A stretch of DNA of 64,000 nt from Sutcliffiella rhizosphaerae (GCF_917563925.1 NZ_CAKJTJ010000012.1:41953-105952); one strand, 5' to 3'; counted from the stretch's first letter, positions 35,513 to 44,861 are shown. The notes: generated by a model not told the origin, from the letters alone. Numbers and translations are program-made.

Positions 35513-35951
35513 TCAAAGTGGAATCATTTTCATAAATATTTTCTTTTCGCATTATTGGTATTTGATTGACTCTTGCAAATTCTAACAAATTCTCATAAAT
35601 CTCTTCTGGCTTATAATTAATGACTCTTTTAGGTAAAAAATGCATGGTATAGATATAGACTCTGCTACTCCTTGCCGCTAAACGCTTAAACTCTATCTTT
35701 CGAATATTTGAAGCATGTAAAGATTTATGATAAAAAACTACACCTATAAATGCTATTTCAAAAATCAGGGTCAAGTCATTCAATTTTAACCTGTATGTAA
35801 TTAAATAGGAAAATATTATAAGACAAGCTATTGTTAATTGCACAATTGCTCTCCCATAATTTGTTTGAAGCAATTGATACATTCCTTGTATTAACATAAA
35901 TGATAAAATGAAGCTATGAATGACAGTTGGGTATTTAGATGTATAAATCAA
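35499..35951 (-). CDS. Membrane protein of unknown function, TTG start
   Basis: The open frame extends to 36293, but its first 114 codons lie antisense to the ykvT gene and have shadow-like composition. At 35951 a TTG has a perfect AAAGGAG seven bases upstream, giving a credible 150-residue protein (MIYTSKYPTVIHSFILS...). Residues 10-30, 38-55 and 60-75 are hydrophobic, so two or three membrane segments precede a basic cytoplasmic tail (RLAARSSRVYIYTMHFLPKR). I do not recognise a family. Confidence 0.65.
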   Translation of the reverse strand: MIYTSKYPTVIHSFILSFMLIQGMYQLLQTNYGRAIVQLTIACLIIFSYLITYRLKLNDLTLIFEIAFIGVVFYHKSLHASNIRKIEFKRLAARSSRVYIYTMHFLPKRVINYKPEEIYENLLEFARVNQIPIMRKENIYENDSTLTKEN

Positions 35952-36171
35952 TAGTATACTCCTTTTGAAACAGTAACTGATTATGTATTTGTGATTATTA
36001 TCTCGAAAATATACCAATTTAAACCTTTTTCTTGAGAAAACAAGGTAAATTCTACAATATATATGTATTGATACCATCAATTCTCTAATGAAACGGACTA
36101 TAGTACTTGTTATTATGTCAATTAGAGCGTCCACCGGTTGCTTAAAACAACACAAGGAGGAACACATACTG

Positions 36172-36759
36172 ATGAAAAAAATAATTTCTGTCGCAATTAT
36201 TGCTGTAGCATTGATTTCCGGGACTGGAAAGAGTGCATTTGCAGCTGAATCATATAAAGTAGAATCTGAAGACACTTTATGGAATATCGGCAAAACCTAC
36301 GGTGTATCTGTTAAAGACATGAAGGAACTAAATAATAAAAGCAATCACTTAATTTTTCCTGGTGAATCATTGAAACTACCAGAACCAGTTTCTGAAAATG
36401 AGAAAGAAGTGTTGGCACGTTTAGTGCATGCAGAGGCTAAAGGTGAGCCTTATGAAGGTAAAGTTGCGGTTGCTACTGTAGTACTAAACCGTGTAAATAA
36501 TGAGACTTTCCCGGAGTCCATTAACGAAGTAATTTATGAAACATCTCCTGGCGGTGTTTACCAATTTTCTCCGGTAGGCAATGGAGAAATTAATAAACCT
36601 GCTGACAAAGAAGCTGTTAAAGCAGTGGAAGAAGCGATTGCTTTCCGTGGTGATGGAAACAACTCTCTATATTTCTATAATCCAGAAAAAACAAACGATC
36701 AATGGATTCGTACCAGAAATGTTACAACTGTAATCGGTAATCACGTGTTTGCACAATAA
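36172..36759 (+). CDS. ykvT: LysM and SleB-type cell wall hydrolase (YkvT)
   Basis: A 195-residue secreted hydrolase. It has a signal peptide ending near AFAAES, a LysM peptidoglycan-binding domain (about 27-72, YKVESEDTLWNIGKTYGVSV), and a C-terminal Hydrolase_2 (SleB/CwlJ) domain with the likely catalytic Glu in LVHAEAKGEPYEGK. SleB-type enzymes are lytic transglycosylases acting on peptidoglycan, often cortex. I start at the ATG at 36172 with GGAGG 11 bases upstream; the frame extends upstream to 36088 without signal-peptide character. The adjacent convergent ykvS gene repeats the B. subtilis neighbourhood. Confidence 0.88.
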   Translation: MKKIISVAIIAVALISGTGKSAFAAESYKVESEDTLWNIGKTYGVSVKDMKELNNKSNHLIFPGESLKLPEPVSENEKEVLARLVHAEAKGEPYEGKVAVATVVLNRVNNETFPESINEVIYETSPGGVYQFSPVGNGEINKPADKEAVKAVEEAIAFRGDGNNSLYFYNPEKTNDQWIRTRNVTTVIGNHVFAQ

Positions 36760-36776
36760 ACACCATATATTGAAAT

Positions 36777-36811
36777 AATTAAAAACCCAAGCATGCTTGG
36801 GGTTTTTAATT
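36777..36811. terminator. Bidirectional terminator between ykvT and ykvS
   Basis: A near-perfect palindrome: AATTAAAAACCCAAG pairs with CTTGGGGTTTTTAATT around CATG, with T tracts on both strands. Confidence 0.88.
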
Positions 36812-36813
36812 AC

Positions 36814-37011
36814 TTAGATCTGCTTATAATTTTTATGATTGATTACTGTTCTTACTGGTTCACCTGTGTTTAAATTCTTCCCAATCTCTACTATTACGGA
36901 ACTGTCTCTTACTACGATGACAGTTCCGGTACTTCCCTTTTTGGAACCTTTGTTGATTTGTATCATGTCTCCAATTTGAATGTTTGGTGTCTTATTCGTT
37001 TCTTCCGTCAT
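36814..37011 (-). CDS. ykvS: DUF2187 / KOW-like small protein YkvS
   Basis: A 65-residue protein with a KOW-like core (IGDMIQINKGSKKGSTGTVIVV) and a conserved end in RTVINHKNYK, matching the DUF2187 family to which B. subtilis YkvS belongs. KOW motifs bind RNA or ribosomal proteins, but the role of YkvS is not known. GGTGG lies seven bases before the ATG. It faces ykvT across a shared terminator. Confidence 0.85.
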   Translation of the reverse strand: MTEETNKTPNIQIGDMIQINKGSKKGSTGTVIVVRDSSVIVEIGKNLNTGEPVRTVINHKNYKQI

Positions 37012-37077
37012 TCTAATTCCACCTTTAAAAAATAGTTATTTACATATTATTTCCATAGTTACTCTCGATATTGATGA

Positions 37078-37944
37078 TTATTCCATTTTTAAAATTCTTT
37101 TAATAAGATGGAACGATATTTCCCTTAATGCTTCTCGTTCATTGAATAGTTGATGATTCGCTTGGTCGATTAGGGTACATGTTGAATTCGGAAATCTATT
37201 CAACAGAAAAGGAATATTATGTCGCCAGTCAACTGTGGTATCCTTGTTTCCTTGAATAACGTAAAGAGTTTCATTGCCTCTTATCTTAAACAAAGTGTTA
37301 TTATGCCACTCACTAAAAGCAAATAACCAATTGGTTGGCAATGTTGAAAAATGAAGAGGATCTTTTCTCACAAAATGAAGATAATTTTTATCAGAAGAGT
37401 TTCGCCTATATACTCTTTTTATATATTTTTGTTTTCTCCCCATGAGTTTAACACCAATTTTTGAAAAAGACCACAAATATGGCTGTACCAATGGAGCAGC
37501 TAAAATCATTTTATCAAAAACATTTTGATGAACTTGCAAATAGGAAAATAAAATGGCACATCCAGTACTATGTCCAATGACAGACCATGTTTCATCATTA
37601 TACCCGATACTTTTATAGTTTTCTAATACGGAATGCAAAATATCAATATATTCATCAAAATTGTTTATAGCTCCTCTTTCCCCAAAAGAATGCCTATGAC
37701 CTGGTAAATCAAATGTGATGACCCCGTAATAATCCAATAATAAAGAATTTATAAGATGAGAAAAAGATCCAGAATGGTCTAAGTACCCGTGGATGATAAG
37801 AACGAGTCCTTTTCTTTTATAAGGAATAAAGGATTGAGTAAAAATTCTGTGATGATTATGTATAACTAATTGATGATTATGTATGGAAGACCACTGGGAA
37901 AGCTGATAAAACTTTAAATATGACAGCTTTTCGTACTTTATCAT
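37078..37944 (-). CDS. Alpha/beta hydrolase, lysophospholipase-like
   Basis: A 288-residue cytoplasmic serine hydrolase of the monoglyceride lipase / lysophospholipase type. Visible elements are the oxyanion motif HGYLDHSG (52-59), FDLPGHRHSFGERG, the nucleophile elbow GHSTG near 126, the acid in GNKDTTVDW near 235 and the histidine in ANHQLFNE near 263, so the triad is complete. The substrate is unknown. AGGAGT lies nine bases before the ATG. It reads alone between ykvS and the YhcN-like gene. Confidence 0.87.
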   Translation of the reverse strand: MIKYEKLSYLKFYQLSQWSSIHNHQLVIHNHHRIFTQSFIPYKRKGLVLIIHGYLDHSGSFSHLINSLLLDYYGVITFDLPGHRHSFGERGAINNFDEYIDILHSVLENYKSIGYNDETWSVIGHSTGCAILFSYLQVHQNVFDKMILAAPLVQPYLWSFSKIGVKLMGRKQKYIKRVYRRNSSDKNYLHFVRKDPLHFSTLPTNWLFAFSEWHNNTLFKIRGNETLYVIQGNKDTTVDWRHNIPFLLNRFPNSTCTLIDQANHQLFNEREALREISFHLIKRILKME

Positions 37945-38090
37945 ATATCAATTACTCCTATCTAGTCATTCTAATTTGCTTGGTTAATCTTTTACTTACT
38001 ATCATTTTACCTCTTTGATAAAAAAAATCCGAATAATTCAGCAATGTTAGTAGAAGAATAACCATAAACGTTAGAAAGAGGTGTAAAAGA

Positions 38091-38639
38091 ATGAAAATGA
38101 AAGGCTTATTAGTAACCGGATTAGCCGTAAGTATGCTCGTAACTGGCTGTGGTAATGTAAATAATTATGGAGCCGAACGTGGAACTCGGCACGGAGATAA
38201 TCCTGGAAACGCATTCAATGTTAATTATGATAACCCTAATCGTGACAATCGGAATGTTAGAAACGATAATATCAATCCAAGAAGAGTGAATGATACGAGA
38301 GAACCAAGGCTGCAAGTTGCTGATAAAGTTGCTGATAAAGTAACTGACTTAAATGAAGTGAATACATGCAATGTCATGATCACAAATCATAATGCTTATG
38401 TTGCAGCTGTTCTGGAAGGAAACAATAATCAGGAATTATCGAATGATATTGAAAAAAAGATTGCCAATCAAGTTAGAAAAGCTGATCCTAGTGTAAGAAA
38501 TGTTTACGTGTCGGTAAATCCAGAGTTTGTTGACAGAATGGAAGGATACACAAATGACATTAGAGAAGGTCGTCCGATAACTGGAATTTTTGATGAATTC
38601 ACAGAAGTCGTGCGTCGTATATTCCCTACTAACCGTTGA
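38091..38639 (+). CDS. YhcN/YlaJ family sporulation lipoprotein
   Basis: A 182-residue lipoprotein: signal peptide with lipobox VTGC (Cys 20), an Asn/Arg/Asp-rich spacer (about 25-70), a short ADKVADKV duplication at 77-84, and a C-terminal YhcN/YlaJ domain with the pattern NTCNVMITNHNAYVAAVLEG. Members sit in the spore inner membrane and affect germination or spore outgrowth. GAGGTG precedes the ATG. A forespore promoter would be expected, but I could not find a convincing sigma-F or sigma-G motif upstream. Confidence 0.85.
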   Translation: MKMKGLLVTGLAVSMLVTGCGNVNNYGAERGTRHGDNPGNAFNVNYDNPNRDNRNVRNDNINPRRVNDTREPRLQVADKVADKVTDLNEVNTCNVMITNHNAYVAAVLEGNNNQELSNDIEKKIANQVRKADPSVRNVYVSVNPEFVDRMEGYTNDIREGRPITGIFDEFTEVVRRIFPTNR

Positions 38640-38643
38640 TGAT

Positions 38644-38684
38644 GGAAAAGCCCCTGATACTTACCGAGATCAGGGGCTTTTTTT
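38644..38684 (+). terminator. Terminator of the YhcN-like gene
   Basis: AAAAGCCCCTGAT pairs with ATCAGGGGCTTTT, followed by a T run. Confidence 0.9.
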
Positions 38685-38693
38685 GATATTTTA

Positions 38694-39893
38694 TTATTTT
38701 TTATTAGTGCGGGAACGTACATCCAACAACTTTGTTTTCAAGTCATTTTCCATTTGAACTAGCTCTAATTCTACTTGATGTCGTTTTTCACGTCCCTCCT
38801 GTTGGATTTGTAACGTTTCTTCAAGTGTTTCTATTAGGTTCTCCTGTGTTTTCTTTAACGTCTCTATGTCCACTAGTCCTCTTTCATTTTCCCTTGCAGC
38901 GGAAATTGTGTTTTGTTTCAACATTTCAGAATTTCTAAGAAGAAGCTCATTTGTTGTTTCCGAAACATTTTTTTGTGTGTCCACTGCTTTTTGTTGATTA
39001 TATAAGGAGACAGCAATAACTAGCTGATTTTTCCACAATGGTATTGCTGTTAATATAGACGATTGAATTCTTTCCACTAACGTTTGATTCGTGTGTTGAA
39101 TCATTCTAATTTGAGGTGCCATTTGAAGCGTTATTTGACGGCTAATTTTTAAATCATGAGTCCTTTTTTGCAAACGGTCTGAAAATTGCATCATGTCACT
39201 GACAGCCTGTACATCCATCTGATTATTTGTTGATCTTGCCTTTTTTTCAAGTTCAGGGATGATGGTTGTTTGTATTTCATCGTATTTATGCTCCGCTGCA
39301 GCAATATAAATGTTTAATGCTTGAAAATAGTCCTTGTTTTTATCGTACAAGGATTCAAGCATAATATTGTCTCTTTGCAGCACTTTTTTAAAGCTTTCCA
39401 ATTGGTCTGATATTTTGTCAATCTCAAAACCAATCTTGCGGTATTTTGCAAACAGTTGCTGAACAGAATTATTTACATTACCGAAAAGTTTCCCAAAGAA
39501 GCCTTTTTTCTGTGGTTCCAGCTCTCCAGGCTTTACTTCTTTAATCTTTCTCATTAAATCAGTTACAACTTCTCCAACTGGTCCTGCATCTTTTGCTTGA
39601 ACATGTGACAAGATGGAATTCGAAAAACTAGAAAGCTCATTTTGTGCTGTAATACCATACGAAGAAATTGCCTGTTGGTCATTCGGATCTATTTGTTTGG
39701 CAATTTCTAATGCCTTTGTACGGTATTCATCAGATAGTGTATCCATCACCTTTTCTTGCTCAGGGCTTTCTTTTTCCTCAGTATTCGGAATTAATTCATT
39801 TTCCATTTTTGGAGTGGAGAATGGATTATTTAAAAGATCATTTAGTGTATCTTCCTTTACTTGTTGTTCAAGTTTGTTTTCATTATTCTTCAT
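38694..39893 (-). CDS. yaaN: TelA/YaaN family toxic-anion resistance protein
   Basis: A 399-residue, mostly helical cytoplasmic protein of the TelA family. After an acidic N-terminus it shows GFFGKLFGNVNNSVQQLFAK at about 129-148 and the long helical core with QISLQMAPQIRMIQ-like and IPLWKNQLVIAVSLYNQQKA segments typical of TelA. Members are linked with tellurite resistance and nisin or antibiotic tolerance; the mechanism is unclear. It follows xpaC by 32 bases with GAGGTGA before the start, the same xpaC-yaaN pair as in B. subtilis. Confidence 0.88.
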   Translation of the reverse strand: MKNNENKLEQQVKEDTLNDLLNNPFSTPKMENELIPNTEEKESPEQEKVMDTLSDEYRTKALEIAKQIDPNDQQAISSYGITAQNELSSFSNSILSHVQAKDAGPVGEVVTDLMRKIKEVKPGELEPQKKGFFGKLFGNVNNSVQQLFAKYRKIGFEIDKISDQLESFKKVLQRDNIMLESLYDKNKDYFQALNIYIAAAEHKYDEIQTTIIPELEKKARSTNNQMDVQAVSDMMQFSDRLQKRTHDLKISRQITLQMAPQIRMIQHTNQTLVERIQSSILTAIPLWKNQLVIAVSLYNQQKAVDTQKNVSETTNELLLRNSEMLKQNTISAARENERGLVDIETLKKTQENLIETLEETLQIQQEGREKRHQVELELVQMENDLKTKLLDVRSRTNKK

Positions 39894-39925
39894 CTTCAGT
39901 CACCTCATTAACTGCTTCATTTACA

Positions 39926-40558
39926 CTATTTATGGTTTGTTTTCGGTTGTTGGGAATTATTTTGGTTCAATAATTTAATCTCGGTCTGAAGGTTATTGAT
40001 ATCCCCTGATAGGACATTGACCCATTCATCTTCCATTTTGCGTTCCAATTGTTTTAATGCACTTTCCGTTTCTCTAATAGCTCGTGAAACATCATGTGTA
40101 CGGACAGGTTGATTTAACAATTGGACATACTTATCTGTAATGATGGCAGATGAATCTAGATGATGATGGAAAAAGTTTTGCGCTGTACGATAACGATTCG
40201 GCTCATTTTCCACTAACTTGATTACCTTTGACGAGATTTTTGATATTTTTGTGATCGTTTGATAGATAAAAATGGAGCGAACCCGAAAGCGAGCACTATT
40301 AATTTTTTTTTGTTTTTCTTTTGCAAGCCTTAACTGTGTATGAACATATTTCTTTTCTTTTCGTTCTATCTTATCTAATTCGTTATTAGGTAGTAATTTC
40401 CTTTTTAGCCCCAAATAGCTAAGCAAAGAGAAACCAATTGCACCTAGAACCCCAATTTGCCAATGGTTTCCAGTTAATAAAAAAACTGCAAAGAAACCAA
40501 TAACACCTATATTAAAAGAAGCTAATAATATAAATCCCTGTACAAAAAACCGCTTCAT
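39926..40558 (-). CDS. xpaC: XpaC-like membrane protein
   Basis: A 210-residue protein with two adjacent membrane segments (about 4-25 and 32-48) followed by a long helical cytoplasmic domain rich in Lys, Arg and Gln. It corresponds to B. subtilis XpaC, named for hydrolysis of 5-bromo-4-chloroindolyl phosphate, though that phenotype is not established as a phosphatase activity and no phosphatase motif is visible. I start at 40558 (ATG, AGGAG eight bases upstream); the GTG at 40567 overlaps that site. It forms an operon with the TelA-like gene. Confidence 0.85.
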   Translation of the reverse strand: MKRFFVQGFILLASFNIGVIGFFAVFLLTGNHWQIGVLGAIGFSLLSYLGLKRKLLPNNELDKIERKEKKYVHTQLRLAKEKQKKINSARFRVRSIFIYQTITKISKISSKVIKLVENEPNRYRTAQNFFHHHLDSSAIITDKYVQLLNQPVRTHDVSRAIRETESALKQLERKMEDEWVNVLSGDINNLQTEIKLLNQNNSQQPKTNHK

Positions 40559-40748
40559 GTATATCACTCCTCACCTTTAAAAGACTATTGTTCAATCAGA
40601 ATGATTAGTTGTTAAATATCATTTACTACTGTTACTTTATATACGTCGTATATGTGGAAAAGTTTCATCTTTTAGAACTTATATGTCCATTATATAGGAA
40701 AAAAGGTGGAAGAAAAAATGATTTTTTTGATTTGATAGATGGAGGAGA

Positions 40749-40787
40749 AAAAAATTAGCCGAACGGGAAAAGTTCGGCTAAAAAAAT
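40749..40787. terminator. Terminator of the gabD-like gene
   Basis: AGCCGAAC at 40757-40764 pairs with GTTCGGCT at 40772-40779, flanked by long A tracts that become T tracts on the minus strand. Confidence 0.85.
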
Positions 40788-40790
40788 TAT

Positions 40791-42206
40791 CTAAATCCCA
40801 ATGGATACATATTTTACCTCTAAGTACTCTTCAATACCATGGTGACCACCTTCACGCCCAATCCCACTCTCTTTCAGACCTCCAAAAGGAGCCTGTGCAA
40901 CAGAAGGAGCACCATCATTTACCCCAATAATTCCATAATCAAGCCCTTCTGTTACCCGATAGATTCTTGAGAAACTTTCAGTAAAGATATAAGCAGCCAG
41001 TCCATATGGAGAGTTGTTTGCACGTTTTACAACTTCTTCTTCCTCATTAAATGTCGTAATTGGTGCGAGTGGGCCAAAAGTTTCTTCCGTCATACATATC
41101 ATGTCGTCTTTGACACCGGAAAGTATAGTAGCTTCCATGAATGTACCTTCTAAGGCTTCACCGCCGTATTGAACGGTTGCGCCTTTTTCTTTAGCATCAT
41201 TTAAATGTTCTTTTACCTTCTCAAGTGCATCCTCATCAATTAAAGGACCAATGTCAATGCCGCGCTCCATTCCATTTCCAATTTTTAATTTGGACACCTC
41301 TTCTACGAAAAGTGCAGTAAATTTTTCAGCAACGCTCTCCTGCACATAAATTCTATTTGCACATATACAAGTTTGACCTGCATTTCGAAACTTGGATTGG
41401 ACAAGTCCCTTTGCTGCTTTCTCAAGGTCTGCATCTTCAAACACAACAAATGGTGCATGACCACCAAGCTCCAAGGAAAGCTTCTTTACCGTTTGAGAAG
41501 CTTGTTCCATTAACGTTTTTCCAACTTGTGTAGATCCTGTGAACGTTAATTTTTTTACATCATTGTGCTTCATCAATGTTTCACCAATCATACTAGACTT
41601 TCCGGTTACAACCTGCAATACTCCCTTTGGTATACCTGCTTCATGTGCATATTTTGCTAAAAGTATTGCGGTTAGTGGTGTTTGCCCAGCAGGCTTTACT
41701 ATAACAGTGCAACCAGCTGCTAGTGCTGGTGCTACTTTTCTTGTTATCATTGCTGCAGGAAAATTCCAAGGTGTAATTGCTGCCACCACTCCAACAGGTT
41801 GTTTTTGAATGAGGATACGCTTATCTTTCGAAGAAGAGGGAATTGTCTCTCCGTATATTCTTTTTCCTTCTTCTTTGTACCATGACAAAAAACTGTTGGC
41901 ATAACCAACTTCACCTAGTGCTTCTCGAAAAGGTTTTCCTTGTTCTTTAGTTAAAGTTTCTGCAATTACCTTTTTATTTTCTTCTAATAGGTTAAACCAT
42001 TTATCCAAAAGTTCTGCTCGCTCATATGCAGTATAGCTTTTCCAAATTTGAAATGCATCATTGGCATACTCGATTGTTTGATTTAATAACTTTTCCGTGA
42101 TACTTGGTACTGTTCCGATTATTTCTCCAGTAGCCGGATTATTTACTTCAATTACTTCGTCAGTATCTACCCAATCTCCATTTATGTACATAGAATATGC
42201 TTTCAT
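40791..42206 (-). CDS. gabD: NAD(P)-dependent succinate-semialdehyde dehydrogenase
   Basis: A 471-residue aldehyde dehydrogenase of the succinate/glutarate semialdehyde branch. Motifs are ITPWNFPAAMITRKVAPALA (nucleotide-site helix), FTGSTQVGK, the catalytic glutamate in LELGGHAPFVVFEDA near 250 and the catalytic cysteine in RNAGQTCICANR near 284. It ends with the family tail GREGGHHGIEEYLEVKY. The reaction turns succinate semialdehyde into succinate, the last step of the GABA shunt, but no gabT is nearby, so the partner aminotransferase is elsewhere or the substrate is another semialdehyde. AGGAGG precedes the ATG. Confidence 0.9.
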   Translation of the reverse strand: MKAYSMYINGDWVDTDEVIEVNNPATGEIIGTVPSITEKLLNQTIEYANDAFQIWKSYTAYERAELLDKWFNLLEENKKVIAETLTKEQGKPFREALGEVGYANSFLSWYKEEGKRIYGETIPSSSKDKRILIQKQPVGVVAAITPWNFPAAMITRKVAPALAAGCTVIVKPAGQTPLTAILLAKYAHEAGIPKGVLQVVTGKSSMIGETLMKHNDVKKLTFTGSTQVGKTLMEQASQTVKKLSLELGGHAPFVVFEDADLEKAAKGLVQSKFRNAGQTCICANRIYVQESVAEKFTALFVEEVSKLKIGNGMERGIDIGPLIDEDALEKVKEHLNDAKEKGATVQYGGEALEGTFMEATILSGVKDDMICMTEETFGPLAPITTFNEEEEVVKRANNSPYGLAAYIFTESFSRIYRVTEGLDYGIIGVNDGAPSVAQAPFGGLKESGIGREGGHHGIEEYLEVKYVSIGI

Positions 42207-42283
42207 AGTAATTCCTCCTATTGTAAATTTATTGCATCATTAAATTATATTCACTTAAAAATGGTGATTCCCTTTTTGTACAA

Positions 42284-42312
42284 CAAAAAAACACCTAATT
42301 AAGGTGTTTTTT
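42284..42312 (-). terminator. Terminator of the MFS gene, overlapping its stop codon
   Basis: On the minus strand AACACCT pairs with AGGTGTT around a loop that contains the TAA stop, followed by TTTTTT. Confidence 0.8.
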
Positions 42313-43501
42313 GCTCGGCAATTGTTATAGGCTGTCGTAAAAGCTTTAGTCCATAAATAATTATAACTGTTAGGGATAGGAAACCGAATACAATACCCAT
42401 CAATTGCAGCCCGATTGTATCTAGAAGTATGCCTGCTCCAAGCAGAACAACCTGGAATAGCACTCTATCGAGCATATTACGGAAAGAGAAAAAACGGCCG
42501 TGAAATTCTTTAGGTATTTTCGTTTGAAATATCGTTGCTGCTATAGGGAAGAAGCAGCCCACAGCTAATCCAAATAATCCAAAAGAAAATAGGGTCATCC
42601 ATTTTATATCGGCAAAATAAAGACTAAAAAGGGAAAATGCTATTATGGAAACAAAAACAAACAGTAATGGGACCATATTCTTTTCATTGGAAACCCGCTT
42701 CACAGCAAATGCACCAATCATGAAAAAGATTCCCTCTATTGTGTAAATCCAACTTTTTATTGTCTGATCATCCTGAATCACACTAATATTGATAACCATA
42801 AGGTTAAAACCACCGATAAAAAGAATCGGAATAAACGTAAGGATCAACACAGTCAGGGCAATTGGGGTATCTTTCAAAACTGGTAACATTTCCTTAAAAC
42901 TACCAGATTTCCCTTTCCCTTTTTTTGTTTCAGGCAATTCTTCTTCTTGAAAATTCAATAAGAATGTCAGGGCAAATAAAATGCTATAAGCAATCATGGA
43001 AGCCAAGTACAACGAGTTCAAACTCATAATAACAAGCATCGCACCCGCAAGTGCTGTGCCTGCTATTCTTGCGATAGTCGATACATTCATGTGCACACCA
43101 TTCATCTCAAGTAAATCCTTATCCTTTACTATCAACGGGATAGAGGATTGGAGTGCCGGAAAATAAAAGGCAGCAGAGATTTGGATCGCTATCATAAATA
43201 TAATCATAAACAATATTGATTGATATTCAATCGCCATAAACATAAAGATAACACTAATCATTCTGCCAAACCCGGCTGCCAGCATCACCTTTTTCTTACT
43301 TTGACTATCAATTACCCTTCCTGCAATTGGACCGACCATCACACCTGCTAACAACCCTGCAAATAAAATAAGAGCTTTAGCAAAGTCAGATGGTACTAGT
43401 GCCTGCATAAATTCCAAGTTCCCAATTATACCCGTCCAAAGCCCAAGACCAGCTATAAATTCACCTATTAAAATAATCCAAACATTGCGGTTTTTCCACA
43501 T
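42299..43501 (-). CDS. MFS transporter, macrolide-efflux (MefA) like
   Basis: A 400-residue transporter with about 12 membrane segments, beginning FKN-like NVWIILIGEFIAGLGLWTG and containing the MFS cytoplasmic motif GRVIDSQSKKKVMLAAG near 62-78. The loop between helices 6 and 7 is short and basic (ETKKGKGKSG). Its overall pattern is that of the MFS_3/MefA group, which exports macrolides or other lipophilic compounds; specificity cannot be assigned. GGAGC lies nine bases before the ATG. It reads alone. Confidence 0.83.
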   Translation of the reverse strand: MWKNRNVWIILIGEFIAGLGLWTGIIGNLEFMQALVPSDFAKALILFAGLLAGVMVGPIAGRVIDSQSKKKVMLAAGFGRMISVIFMFMAIEYQSILFMIIFMIAIQISAAFYFPALQSSIPLIVKDKDLLEMNGVHMNVSTIARIAGTALAGAMLVIMSLNSLYLASMIAYSILFALTFLLNFQEEELPETKKGKGKSGSFKEMLPVLKDTPIALTVLILTFIPILFIGGFNLMVINISVIQDDQTIKSWIYTIEGIFFMIGAFAVKRVSNEKNMVPLLFVFVSIIAFSLFSLYFADIKWMTLFSFGLFGLAVGCFFPIAATIFQTKIPKEFHGRFFSFRNMLDRVLFQVVLLGAGILLDTIGLQLMGIVFGFLSLTVIIIYGLKLLRQPITIAEQKTP

Positions 43502-43596
43502 TTTTATTTTGCTCCGTTCCTGTTTGTTGTAAGAAAACTATACCACGGAACGATTTCATTCGCCACACGAAATTTTATATGTATTGATATTTATCA

Positions 43597-43630
43597 AATA
43601 AAAAACTGAAATGGAAACATTCCATTTCAG
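43597..43630 (-). terminator. Terminator of the YusW-like gene
   Basis: CTGAAATGGA pairs with TCCATTTCAG around five bases; on the minus strand it is followed by TTTTTTATTT. Confidence 0.85.
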
Positions 43631-43639
43631 CCGGTATCA

Positions 43640-44155
43640 CTATCTTTTATCTTCATATTTTTTCTTTGTGCCATCGGAAAAAATTACTTCTAATTCAAAT
43701 TCTTGATAATCATCTTGTAACCCAAAAACATCAAGTACTTGAATTATTACATCGTTCGTTTCAGCATTTTGGACAAAATCCAATTGACCCATCAGTGGCG
43801 ATAACATTTTATAGGCTTCATCACCTTGCAAGAAATTATTATTGATGCCGTCTTCAACTTCCGCTTCCCCATTTCCCTCTGCTTCAAATTCAACTTCGAA
43901 TTTCGTATTATTTTCATACTCCACTTCTAGATCAAATTTGGTAAATTGATGTCCTGTGCCATTATCTTCTTCATTCGTTGGTATATTTTGATTAGTATCC
44001 CTATTTGATCCAATTGCATCGTTTTGTTCAGGAGGTGCATTTTCTGGAGCTGGTGATAAATCGTTTTCATCAATTCCACAACCTGTTAATATAGCTGCTG
44101 CCAAAATTGTGCTGATCACTGCCATCACTGATTTCTTAGTAATTTTCTTTTCCAA
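43640..44155 (-). CDS. YusW-domain lipoprotein
   Basis: A secreted lipoprotein: basic N-terminus, hydrophobic segment and lipobox LTGC (Cys 26), then an Asn/Glu/Pro-rich linker, then a YusW-like domain (about 70-171) of the pattern FDLEVEYENNTKFEVEFE and ending in a second beta pair, FELEVIFSDGTKKKYED. The function is unknown. The ATG at 44164 lies directly on the GGAGG, so I prefer the TTG at 44155 (nine bases away), giving 171 residues and the clean signal MEKKITKKSVMAV. It reads alone. Confidence 0.8.
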   Translation of the reverse strand: MEKKITKKSVMAVISTILAAAILTGCGIDENDLSPAPENAPPEQNDAIGSNRDTNQNIPTNEEDNGTGHQFTKFDLEVEYENNTKFEVEFEAEGNGEAEVEDGINNNFLQGDEAYKMLSPLMGQLDFVQNAETNDVIIQVLDVFGLQDDYQEFELEVIFSDGTKKKYEDKR

Positions 44156-44207
44156 AAACCTCATCCTCCCTTTATTATTCTTCCTATTATTACCCGATGT
44201 AACATAT

Positions 44208-44861
44208 TTACCCTTTATCTATAGCTAAAAACTCTTTTTTTAAGTAGACTGCCCACAATGCACTAATGAAGAATAGCCAGGTTAGTCCAGCAAAAAATCC
44301 TGCTAATACATCTAATGGAAAATGAACACCTAAATATATCCTACTGATACCGATAAGCAATATAAGTATAGAAAACAACAAGATAAATGCATAGCTCAAC
44401 CATTTTCTTTTTACATATATAAATGAGAGTATGGCCAACAAACCAAAAAAAGCTATAGAATTCATAGAATGTCCACTAGGAAAGCTATAATAGCTAGCCT
44501 CAACTACGTGTTCTAGAGTTGGTCTTTCTCTTACAAAAATGGCTTTTAACCATGTATTCATTAGTCGCACCCCTAAAAGATTAACCCATAAAAGGATGAT
44601 GATTAGCCATTTTTTTCTTACCGCTAAAAGAATACTTATTACTATTAATGCCGGATAAAAAAATATTCTAGATCCAATATCAGAAATAATAATAAAAAAA
44701 GTATCCATTGAAGCAAATTGATAAAGAGATTCACCTAATCTTTTATCCAGATTTACAACTTGATTAAATCTTAGAATTACAACTATTGATAGAAAAGCTA
44801 TGCACATACTCCCACTTATATAAAAATATGATTTGGGTTTCATATTTACTATTTTAATCAC
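44208..44861 (-). CDS. PAP2-family membrane phosphatase
   Basis: A 217-residue protein with six membrane segments and all three phosphatase motifs: KAIFVRERP (about 106-114), FPSGHSMN (127-134) and SRIYLGVHFPLD (171-182). It probably dephosphorylates undecaprenyl pyrophosphate or phosphatidylglycerophosphate at the outer face of the membrane. The frame starts with GTG at 44861, where the ribosome site is weak; the ATG at 44843 is also possible, and the six-codon difference does not affect the domain. It reads alone. Confidence 0.85.
   Translation of the reverse strand: MIKIVNMKPKSYFYISGSMCIAFLSIVVILRFNQVVNLDKRLGESLYQFASMDTFFIIISDIGSRIFFYPALIVISILLAVRKKWLIIILLWVNLLGVRLMNTWLKAIFVRERPTLEHVVEASYYSFPSGHSMNSIAFFGLLAILSFIYVKRKWLSYAFILLFSILILLIGISRIYLGVHFPLDVLAGFFAGLTWLFFISALWAVYLKKEFLAIDKG

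Noticed and set aside
35952..36293. N-terminal extension of the membrane protein frame
   Set aside because: It overlaps the ykvT coding region in antisense and lacks a ribosome site; the TTG at 35951 has a perfect one.
40791..42206. GABA operon
   Set aside because: The dehydrogenase looks like GabD, but no gabT, gabP or gabR gene is adjacent, so I do not call an operon.
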